Source of the DNA: Rhodoplanes tepidamans
Lineage (GTDB): Bacteria > Pseudomonadota > Alphaproteobacteria > Rhizobiales > Xanthobacteraceae
DNA length: 64,000 nucleotides
Direction: 5' to 3'
NCBI RefSeq assembly: GCF_030813915.1
Contig: NZ_JAUSUJ010000020.1
Span: 62,001-126,000 of the forward strand
Shown here piece by piece: positions 57,863 to 64,000 of the stretch. The number at the start of each line of letters is the position of its first letter. Position 1 is the first letter of the stretch. The notes below the pieces were generated by a model. The model had not been told where the DNA came from and did no database searches. It worked only from the letters and a program-made list of their open reading frames with translations. Made by a program: the position numbers and the translations under genes.

Positions 57863-58224
57863 GTCGGCTGTCTCCTCCTGGTTTTTCCTGCGGACGTCCG
57901 TCGCGGGGTGCGGCCGTCGTGCCGGCCGGCGTTTCGCCCGCGACTTGGAGCGTCCTTGCGCCGGAGGGGTTCGACGTCGCGTCGCGGCAGCCGCCGTCCC
58001 GTCCTGATCAGGGCTTCCACTTATAGACGAACGTCGTATCTGTCCAGCGGCGGGAGGTCGCGCCGATCTGCACGGTCCGGATGTATTAGCCGCGTCGGCG
58101 GAGGCACGACACGTCGAACCGTCCGCCGCGGTCCCGGCACCAATCGCGATCGGACCGCCGGGAGCGGGGGGCCGGGCGGTCTGCGACCCAAGAGGCCGGG
58201 AGGACCACGGCCGGGAGGACCACG
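57863..58224. other. Divergent intergenic region
   Basis: 362 bp between the DUF1476 gene and the Cys-rich peptide gene. It holds both ribosome sites. A short less GC-rich patch at 58015-58095 is the likeliest promoter zone. A 15-bp tandem duplication lies at its right end. Confidence 0.5.
58194..58223 (+). repeat. Tandem duplication of a ribosome-binding site
   Basis: GGCCGGGAGGACCAC occurs twice in perfect tandem (58194-58208, 58209-58223), ending one base before ATG 58225. Each copy has GGGAGG, so the gene has two Shine-Dalgarno sequences. Confidence 0.8.
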
Positions 58225-58473
58225 ATGGCGAAACGGATCCGATGGATTGCGGTGGGACTGGTGCTCGGGACGGTCGGCACCGCGACGGTGGCGAGCGCCC
58301 AGGGCGAGTATCGCGGCACACCGGCGCAGCAGCGCGCCTGCCGGCCGGACGTGTTCCGTCTGTGCGCCGGCGAGATCCCCAACGTGAAGGCGATCACGGC
58401 CTGCCTGGCGGCCCGGGTCAGCCGGCTGAGCCCGGACTGCCGCGCCGTCTTCCAGGCCGCCGGCTACCGCTAG
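58225..58473 (+). CDS. Small exported cysteine-rich-repeat protein
   Basis: 82 residues. A signal peptide (cleavage about ASAQG, residue 26) precedes a four-cysteine motif: ACRPDVFRLCAGEIP and ITACLAARVSRLSPDC. This spacing recurs in small periplasmic proteins of Hyphomicrobiales and in the Cys-rich GLG1-like repeat; two disulfides are expected. The function is unknown. A duplicated ribosome site precedes it. Confidence 0.75.
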   Translation: MAKRIRWIAVGLVLGTVGTATVASAQGEYRGTPAQQRACRPDVFRLCAGEIPNVKAITACLAARVSRLSPDCRAVFQAAGYR

Positions 58474-58571
58474 GCGGCCGCCGGGCGTCCCGGCCGCACG
58501 AGGATCGGGCGTTCCGGCGCGATCCTCGGCTTGTCGACGAGCCGCGTCCCGCTGTATCCCCCGGATGGGGG

Positions 58572-59168
58572 ATGGGCATGGGTGCGGCCGGATTCGACGC
58601 GATCGACGAACGGATGATGCGGCGGGCCATCGCGCTCGGCGCCGGCGGAGGCCGGCGCGAGCTGCCGTTCGCCTGCGTGATCTGCCGCGACGACGAGGTG
58701 ATCGCCGAGGCGACCAACGCGGTGCGCCGGGACCAGGACGTCACCCGCCACGCCGAGATCGTCGCGATGGCGAAGGCGCGCCGCGCGCTCGGCCGGCGCA
58801 GCCTCTCCGGCTGCACGCTCTACACGACCGTCGAGCCCTGCGCGATGTGCTCCTTCGCGATCAGGGAATCGCGCATCGGCCGCGTCGTCTACGGGCTCCG
58901 CTCGCCCCTGATGGGCGGCGATTCCAAATGGAGCATCCTCGCCGATCCCGAGCTCTCGCGCGCCATGCCGGAGGTGTTCGGGGCGCCGCCCGAGGTGCGG
59001 CCCGACATGCTCGCCGGCGAGGTGGAGCGCTCCTGGTTCGGCTGGAATCCGCTGATCTGGAGCATCATCCGCATGCGTGGCTGCTTCGCGGTCCGTCACG
59101 GCGCGGACGCGCCCGCCGCCGCCCGGCCGCGCCGGCGCATCCTGCGCTCGCTGTTTCCGGGGTTCTGA
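58572..59168 (+). CDS. Nucleoside deaminase (cytidine/guanine deaminase-like fold)
   Basis: 198 residues. The zinc site is H60-A-E (TRHAEIVAM) and C90-x-x-C93 (EPCAMC), as in TadA/guanine deaminase-type enzymes. A C-terminal extension of about 75 residues (WFGWNPLIWSIIRMRG) is beyond the usual domain. The substrate cannot be decided between a free base or nucleoside and tRNA adenosine. ATG 58578 is an equally possible start. Confidence 0.83.
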   Translation: MGMGAAGFDAIDERMMRRAIALGAGGGRRELPFACVICRDDEVIAEATNAVRRDQDVTRHAEIVAMAKARRALGRRSLSGCTLYTTVEPCAMCSFAIRESRIGRVVYGLRSPLMGGDSKWSILADPELSRAMPEVFGAPPEVRPDMLAGEVERSWFGWNPLIWSIIRMRGCFAVRHGADAPAAARPRRRILRSLFPGF

Positions 59169-59184
59169 CCGGCAGCGGCCAGCG

Positions 59185-59352
59185 TCACGCGGCCGTGGAT
59201 GCGAGCGCGGCCGGCGCCGCCGCGATGCCGTGCGCGCCGCGCATCGGCAGCATCAGCCCGAGGATCAGGCAGGCGAGGAACACCACGGCGAGCGCGATCG
59301 CGAGTGTCCGGCCAGGGCCGGCGGGCAGCGGGGGAAGCGAGCGGACGGTCAT
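59185..59352 (-). CDS. Small single-helix membrane protein
   Basis: 55 residues with one hydrophobic segment (LAIALAVVFLACLILGLML). An almost ideal AAGGAGGAT lies six bases before ATG 59352, which is why I take it as a gene. No family recognised. It converges with the deaminase gene. Confidence 0.6.
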   Translation of the reverse strand: MTVRSLPPLPAGPGRTLAIALAVVFLACLILGLMLPMRGAHGIAAAPAALASTAA

Positions 59353-59580
59353 GCGATCCTCCTTGGTGCGAGGACCCGGGGCCGCGGTGCGGCCCGACCC
59401 GAGAAGGCTGCACCCGCCGCCCCGCGGCGCCATGCGCCACGTCAACAAAGCCGGGATCGGGGCGATGCGGCAAGGCGGCGCTAACCACCGCAGCCGGCCC
59501 ATCAGCGCCACCGGCACGGCGATCGAACGCCGCGCCGCGGCCGTGCACCAACAGGACACCACCGCACCGGAACCCGCCCG

Positions 59581-59763
59581 ATGTCTCGGCTCGAACGTCT
59601 CGCCTATGCCGCCGCCGGCCTCGTCCTGGTGCTGGGCGGGCTCGCCTGGACCGAGCTCGCGGCCGCGCGGCGCGCCGGCGCCGCCCGGGTCGCCGGCATC
59701 GAGGCCGCCTGGACCAGCCCGGCTCCGGACTGCCTGCGGTGGCCGCGGCGGGCCGGCGGATGA
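59581..59763 (+). CDS. Possible small membrane-anchored protein
   Basis: 60 residues: one N-terminal helix (LAYAAAGLVLVLGGLAW) and a short Ala/Arg-rich tail. Ribosome site weak. It converges with the SRPBCC gene, 17 bp apart. No family recognised, so it may be spurious. Confidence 0.35.
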   Translation: MSRLERLAYAAAGLVLVLGGLAWTELAAARRAGAARVAGIEAAWTSPAPDCLRWPRRAGG

Positions 59764-59780
59764 GGCCGACGGTCGCCGGC

Positions 59781-60245
59781 TCAGCGGCGGGCGAGGCGCC
59801 GCACCAGGCCTTCGCGGCCCTGGCGCATCACTGTGTCGTGGTTCCACACGAAGGCCCGCCGGGCGAGCGGCGCGACCAAGCGCATTCCGGGCGCGGCGAC
59901 CGTCACGGTCCAGTCGTAGGTGATCCGGCTGCCGCCGCGCGACGGGGCGAGGCGCCAGCGGCCGATGCCGGTCAGCGTTCCGGAGGCGCGGCCCTCGATC
60001 AGCGCCGGCGGCTCGACCCGGGTCGTGAGGATCTCGAAGGCGAGCCGGAAGGGCAGGGCCGTCTTCCACTCGAAGCGGATGCGCGAGCCGACGCCGCTCG
60101 CTTCGCCAGGGTCGATCACGTCGGCGCGGACGATCGACGGCCACCAGGCCGGCCAGTCGGCGGGCCGCATCAGCTCGTCCCACACGCGCTCGGGCGGGGC
60201 GGGAACATCCCAGTCGGTGACGAGACGGAAGTCGGCGCGCGACAT
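59781..60245 (-). CDS. SRPBCC/polyketide cyclase-like ligand-binding protein
   Basis: 154 residues with the START-like pattern: DWDVPAPPERVWDELMRPADWPAWW at the N-terminus (split strand-helix), SRIRFEWKTALPF in the middle and a long C-terminal helix (WNHDTVMRQGREGLVRRL). Such proteins bind hydrophobic ligands. ATG 60245 (MSRADFRLV) is preferred over longer frames. Confidence 0.82.
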   Translation of the reverse strand: MSRADFRLVTDWDVPAPPERVWDELMRPADWPAWWPSIVRADVIDPGEASGVGSRIRFEWKTALPFRLAFEILTTRVEPPALIEGRASGTLTGIGRWRLAPSRGGSRITYDWTVTVAAPGMRLVAPLARRAFVWNHDTVMRQGREGLVRRLARR

Positions 60246-60376
60246 GCCCGAGCGATCGCCGAGGAATGCGGCCCCGCGAGGGCGCCGCCCGCAAGCCGGC
60301 CGGTTCACCGGCCGCAAACGCTTTCACGATAGGATTTCACGTTTCGGACGACCGCCGGGACGGACGAGAGGTCTGC

Positions 60377-63154
60377 ATGGAGATGCTGGCGCTGCTGGCC
60401 GCCGTCGCGGCGATCATCCTGGCCTGGGGCGAGCGCCGGCGCATCGCCGCGCTGAAGGCGCGGCTGGTCGGGCTCGAGCACGAGGTCGCCGCGCTGCGCG
60501 AGGCGTCCCGGCGCGACGCCGCCGCGCCGCCGTCCGATGCGGCCGCGGTTCGCCGCGACGCCTGGCGGCCGGAGGCCGAGCCGGCTCCGTCCGACACCCC
60601 GTCTCAGGGGGCGGACGCCGCTCCGACGGCGGAGCCCGCGCCGGAGCCCGTTCCGATTCCGATCGGCGGGACCGCCGCCGCGCCGGCCGTGCCGTCGTCG
60701 GTGCCGCCGGCCGGCTCGGCTGCCACGGCGCCGGCCGCGCCTGCGTCGGCGCCGGAGCGCAGCTTCGAGGAACGCTTCGGCACCCAGTGGGTGGTCTGGG
60801 TCGGCGGCGTCGCGCTGGCGCTCGGCGGCATCTTTCTGGTCCGCTACTCGATCGAGCAGGGTCTCCTCGGACCGGGCGTGCGGGTCGCGCTCGGCGCGCT
60901 GCTCGCCGCCGCGCTGGTCGCCGCCGGCGAGTGGACGCGGCGCAACGAGATCCGGCTCGGCGCCGTCGCGGTGCCGAGCGCGCACGTGCCGAGCATCCTC
61001 ACCGCGGCCGGCACCACGGTCGCCTACGCCACCGTCTACGCCGCCTATGCGCTGTACGGCTTCCTGGCGCCGCCCGTCGCGTTCCTGTTGCTCGGCATCG
61101 TCGCGCTGGCGACGCTCGCGGCGGCGCTGCTGCACGGGCCGGCGCTCGCCGGGCTCGGCCTCGTCGGCGCCTATGTGACGCCGCTGCTGGTCTCGTCGGA
61201 GGAGCCGAGCTTCTGGGCGCTGTATCTCTACCTGACCGTCGTCACGGCGGCGGCCTTCGCCCTGGCGCGGGCGCGGCTGTGGCGCTGGCTGGCGCTCACC
61301 GCGGTCTGCTTCGCGACGCTGTGGACGCTGCCCGGCATCGCCGAGGCGGCGGTCGGCACGGCGCTGCCGCACACGCTGTACGTCGTCGCCGGGTTCGCGC
61401 TCGCCGCCGCCATGATCGTCGCCGGCCTCCTGTTCGGACCCGACGCCGAGCCCGACACGGTGGACGAGATCTCGTCGATCGCGCTCGCCGCCTGGCTGGT
61501 GCCGGCCGGCCTGCTCACGATGGCGAGCGGCCACGACTCGGTGGCGCTCGGGGGCTTCACGCTGCTGGTCGCCGCCACGGTCGGCGCCGCGTGGCGAAGC
61601 CCCGCGGCGCTCGGCGCCGTCCCGGTCGCGGCCGCGGTGGCCGTGCTGGTGATGGCCGAGTGGGCGACCGAGGCGCGGCTCGACAGCCTGATCGCGCCGG
61701 CCGGGCCGGTCGCTGGCGCCGTGCCGGAGCCGGTGCGCGCCTCCTTCACGCTGCATCTCCTCGCCGGCTTCGGCTGTGCGGCGCTGTTCGGCCTCGCCGG
61801 CTTCTTCGCGCAGGGCCGCAGCGAGCGGCCCGTCGTCCCGCAGGTGTGGGCATGGTGCGCCATCGCGACGCCGCTCGCGGTGCTGATCGCGCTCTACTGG
61901 CGGATCGCCGGCTTCGATCGCTCGATCCCGTTCGCCGGCCTCGCGCTGCTGCTCGCCGCGCTCTACGCCGTCGCGACCGAGACGCTGGTGCGCCGGCCGA
62001 TGCGGCCGGGGCTCGCCGCGGGCCAGGCGATCTTCGCGGTCGGCAGCGTCGGCGCGCTGGCGCTCGCCCTCACCATGGCGCTCGACAAGGGATGGCTCAC
62101 GGTCGCGCTCGCCCTCACGGTCGCCGGCATCGCGGTCGTCGAGCGGCAGCGGCCGCTGCCGGCGCTGCGCCGGCTCGCCGCCGCCATGGCGCTCGTGGTG
62201 CTCGCCCGCATCGGCTGGGAGCCGCGCATCGTCGGCGAGGTGCTCGGCACCACGCCGGTGCTCAACTGGCTGCTGTGGGGCTACGGCGTGCCGGCCGCGG
62301 CGTTCTGGACCGCCGGGCATCTGTTGCGCAAGCGCGCCGACGACGCCGCGGCCCGCACCGTCGACGTGCTCGCCATCCTGTTCACGGTGCTGCTCGTCTC
62401 GCTCGAGATCCGGCACTACGTCCAGGGAGGCGACCTCTACGGCACGCGCGGCGGGCCGCTCGCCGAGGCCGGCCTGCAGATCGCGGCGTGGCTGGCGCTG
62501 GCGATCGGGCTCGAGCGGCTGCGGCTGCGCACCCGCTCGATCGCCCACGACATCGGCGGGCTGGTGATGGCCGGGCTGGCGCTCGTCGGGATCCTGGCGG
62601 GCCTGGTGGTCGTGGCGAACCCGCTCGTCACCGGCGAGGCCGTCGGCGGGCCGCTCGTCAACCTGATCCTGCTCGGCTACGGCCTGCCCGCCGTGCTCGC
62701 CGCCGTGCTGGCGCTGGTCGCCCGCCACACGCGGCCGATGGCGTATCGAGGCGTCGCCGCGACGGCGGCCGTCGGCCTGTCGATGCTCTGGCTCAGCCTC
62801 GAGATCCGACGCGTCTATCACGGCACGGTGCTGACCGTCGGGCCGACCACCGACCTCGAGCAGTACACCTATTCGGCCGCGTGGCTCGGCTTCGGCGTCG
62901 TGCTGCTGGTGGCCGGCATCCTGCTGCGCTCGCAGCCGGCGCGGCTCGCCTCGGCCGCCGTGGTGACGCTGACGGTCGGCAAGGTGTTCCTCTACGACCT
63001 GGCCGGGCTCACCGGCATCTTCCGGGCGCTGTCCTTCATCGGCCTCGGGCTGGTGCTGGTCGGCATCGGGCTGCTGTACCAGCGCCTGCTGTTCCCGCGG
63101 CGGCCGCCGGCGATGCCGCCGGCCGGGGCAGGGACCGACGCGGTCGTGTCCTGA
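60377..63154 (+). CDS. DUF2339 polytopic membrane protein
   Basis: 925 residues. A short N-terminal helix and coiled coil (RIAALKARLVGLEHEVAALREA) lead to a Pro/Ala-rich linker (residues about 50-130). The DUF2339 block follows, starting FEERFGTQWVVWVGGVALALGGIFLVRYSIEQ, with around 25 membrane helices. The function of the family is unknown; a cell-envelope role is suspected. GAGAGG sits five bases before ATG 60377. The minus-strand terminator after its stop belongs to the opposite unit. Confidence 0.9.
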   Translation: MEMLALLAAVAAIILAWGERRRIAALKARLVGLEHEVAALREASRRDAAAPPSDAAAVRRDAWRPEAEPAPSDTPSQGADAAPTAEPAPEPVPIPIGGTAAAPAVPSSVPPAGSAATAPAAPASAPERSFEERFGTQWVVWVGGVALALGGIFLVRYSIEQGLLGPGVRVALGALLAAALVAAGEWTRRNEIRLGAVAVPSAHVPSILTAAGTTVAYATVYAAYALYGFLAPPVAFLLLGIVALATLAAALLHGPALAGLGLVGAYVTPLLVSSEEPSFWALYLYLTVVTAAAFALARARLWRWLALTAVCFATLWTLPGIAEAAVGTALPHTLYVVAGFALAAAMIVAGLLFGPDAEPDTVDEISSIALAAWLVPAGLLTMASGHDSVALGGFTLLVAATVGAAWRSPAALGAVPVAAAVAVLVMAEWATEARLDSLIAPAGPVAGAVPEPVRASFTLHLLAGFGCAALFGLAGFFAQGRSERPVVPQVWAWCAIATPLAVLIALYWRIAGFDRSIPFAGLALLLAALYAVATETLVRRPMRPGLAAGQAIFAVGSVGALALALTMALDKGWLTVALALTVAGIAVVERQRPLPALRRLAAAMALVVLARIGWEPRIVGEVLGTTPVLNWLLWGYGVPAAAFWTAGHLLRKRADDAAARTVDVLAILFTVLLVSLEIRHYVQGGDLYGTRGGPLAEAGLQIAAWLALAIGLERLRLRTRSIAHDIGGLVMAGLALVGILAGLVVVANPLVTGEAVGGPLVNLILLGYGLPAVLAAVLALVARHTRPMAYRGVAATAAVGLSMLWLSLEIRRVYHGTVLTVGPTTDLEQYTYSAAWLGFGVVLLVAGILLRSQPARLASAAVVTLTVGKVFLYDLAGLTGIFRALSFIGLGLVLVGIGLLYQRLLFPRRPPAMPPAGAGTDAVVS

Positions 63155-63159
63155 CGAAC

Positions 63160-63187
63160 AAAAAAGGCGGAGCCGAAGCTCCGCCTT
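63160..63187 (-). terminator. Rho-independent terminator of the chemoreceptor unit
   Basis: Minus strand: AAGGCGGAGC, TTCG tetraloop, GCTCCGCC, then eight Ts. It is 28 bp after the last minus-strand stop codon. The opposite strand lacks a T-run, so it mainly serves the minus strand. Confidence 0.9.
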
Positions 63188-63214
63188 CGTCGTCACGCGG
63201 GGCTGCCGCGAAGG

Positions 63215-63508
63215 TCAGCGCGGCTCCCGGTCGTTCCCCGGCAGCCGGCCGAGCGCCGCGACGGCGCCCGCCTTCACGGCCCCGATCTCCGCCTCGATCG
63301 CGGCGAGGCGGGCCTCGACCGCGCCGAGCGCGTCGCGGCAATCCGACATCGCCCCGCTCCACGCACCGAGCAGCGCCTGCGCCTCCGACAGGTGGCTGCG
63401 ATGGACGCGCAGAATCGCCGGCGCGACCGCCGCGGCGGTGCCGCCACGGCGTGCGGCTCGCCGCGCCATCGGGGGCTGACCGCCGGAGAGCGCCATCAGC
63501 GGGCTCAC
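63215..63508 (-). CDS. Small helical protein coupled to the chemoreceptor gene
   Basis: 97 residues, not recognised. The N-terminus is basic, and the C-terminal half is a predicted coiled-coil ([20 protein letters not shown]). GTG 63508 overlaps the chemoreceptor stop codon by four bases, so the two are translated together; ATG 63469 or a nearby codon could be the true start. A role with the receptor is inferred only from this coupling. Confidence 0.6.
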   Translation of the reverse strand: MSPLMALSGGQPPMARRAARRGGTAAAVAPAILRVHRSHLSEAQALLGAWSGAMSDCRDALGAVEARLAAIEAEIGAVKAGAVAALGRLPGNDREPR

Positions 63509-64000
63509 GCGGCGCGGACGCCGGCGAGGAAGCGATCGACCTCGGTGCGCAGCCGATTGCTTTCCGACGACAGCTCGCGCGCCGAGGACAGCACCTGGGC
63601 CGACGCCGAGCCGGCCTCGCCGGCACCGCGTGCGACCTCGCTGATGTTGGACGTCACCTGGGTGGCGCCCGCCGCCGCCTGCTGGACGTTGCGGGCGATC
63701 TCGTGCGTCGCCGCACCCTGCTCCTCGACGGCGGCCGCGATGGCGGACGAGATCTCGGCGATCCGGCCGATGGTGCCGCCGATCTCCTTGATGGCGACGA
63801 CCGAGTCCTGGGTCGCCCCCTGCATCTCGGCGATCTGGGCCGAGATGTCGCCGGTCGCCTTGCCGGTCTGGGCGGCGAGCGCCTTGACCTCCTGGGCGAC
63901 GACCGCGAAGCCCTTGCCGGCCTCGCCGGCCCGGGCCGCCTCGATCGTCGCGTTGAGGGCGAGCAGATTGGTCTGCTCGGCGATCGCCGTGATCAGCTTG
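63505..64000 (-). CDS. Methyl-accepting chemotaxis protein (partial, 5' part outside the window)
   Basis: The last 165 residues of a chemoreceptor. The signalling hairpin is clear: [20 protein letters not shown] and [15 protein letters not shown] are at the edge, then the methylation helix 2 ([36 protein letters not shown]). It ends without a CheR-docking pentapeptide. The sensing part lies beyond the right edge. The frame is open to base 64000. Confidence 0.95.
   Translation of the reverse strand, partial: KLITAIAEQTNLLALNATIEAARAGEAGKGFAVVAQEVKALAAQTGKATGDISAQIAEMQGATQDSVVAIKEIGGTIGRIAEISSAIAAAVEEQGAATHEIARNVQQAAAGATQVTSNISEVARGAGEAGSASAQVLSSARELSSESNRLRTEVDRFLAGVRAA

Noticed and set aside
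60305-63196. 963-residue minus-strand frame opposite the DUF2339 gene
   Set aside because: A composition artefact: Arg/Gln/Asp/His-rich sequence without any family motif, opposite a clearly real membrane protein.

Overview
The window is very GC-rich and densely coded. Its gene content suggests a Hyphomicrobiales-type alphaproteobacterium: an AapJQMP general amino-acid ABC transporter, a YceD-PlsX-FabH-IhfA-MerR block next to a BamE lipoprotein, a DUF1476 protein, a DUF3096 peptide and several families of intergenic palindromes. I saw no phage, CRISPR array, rRNA or tRNA.

Layout. 1-8.7 kb: an alpha-2-macroglobulin lipoprotein-type gene (cut by the left edge) and its usual partner pbpC, separated by a complete IS481-family element that lies in a cluster of palindromic repeats; pbpC seems to have lost its native start codon. 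9-12.7 kb: a compact lipid A decoration cluster (ArnT-like transferase, PAP2 phosphatase, ArnC-like GT2, LABN protein). 12.8-13.4 kb: a HigBA-type toxin-antitoxin pair. 13.5-19.5 kb: metC and the amino-acid ABC operon. 19.5-20.3 kb: an MNT/HEPN pair whose toxin is frameshifted. 20.4-30.1 kb: sulfurtransferase, AlaX, cysK with a divergent Rrf2 regulator, photolyase, a diguanylate cyclase, thiL and metA. metA is preceded by what looks like a compact S-box (SAM-I/IV clan) riboswitch and an RBS-sequestering hairpin. 30.3-38.2 kb: an amidohydrolase paired with a dihydroxyphthalate decarboxylase-like protein, a four-carbon sugar acid (threonate/erythronate) cluster with DeoR regulator, DtnK kinase and two PdxA2 paralogues, and an MFS carrier. 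38.3-44.6 kb: proton-pumping pyrophosphatase, LysR/tautomerase, MarR and a GTP-type PEP carboxykinase. 44.8-50.9 kb: BamE and the phospholipid/fatty-acid block, ending in a late acyltransferase with an extra N-terminal domain. 50.9-55.4 kb: two glycosyltransferases and a universal stress protein. 55.4-56.8 kb: a long gene-free stretch with a GATC-rich island and a candidate minus-strand small RNA. 56.8-64 kb: exported glutathione peroxidase, a divergent DUF1476 protein, small exported or membrane proteins, a deaminase, an SRPBCC protein, a DUF2339 membrane protein, and the end of a chemoreceptor gene with a small overlapping partner.

Themes. Envelope work dominates: lipid A decoration, late acylation, BamE, PbpC/macroglobulin and glycosyltransferases. 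Sulfur and methionine metabolism recurs (metC, sseA, cysK, metA). The most notable items are the S-box-like leader of metA, the broken HEPN toxin beside an intact antitoxin, the leaderless self-overlapping promoter of the Rrf2 gene, the start-less pbpC, the duplicated pdxA2 genes, and the unassigned RNA candidate near 56.4 kb.
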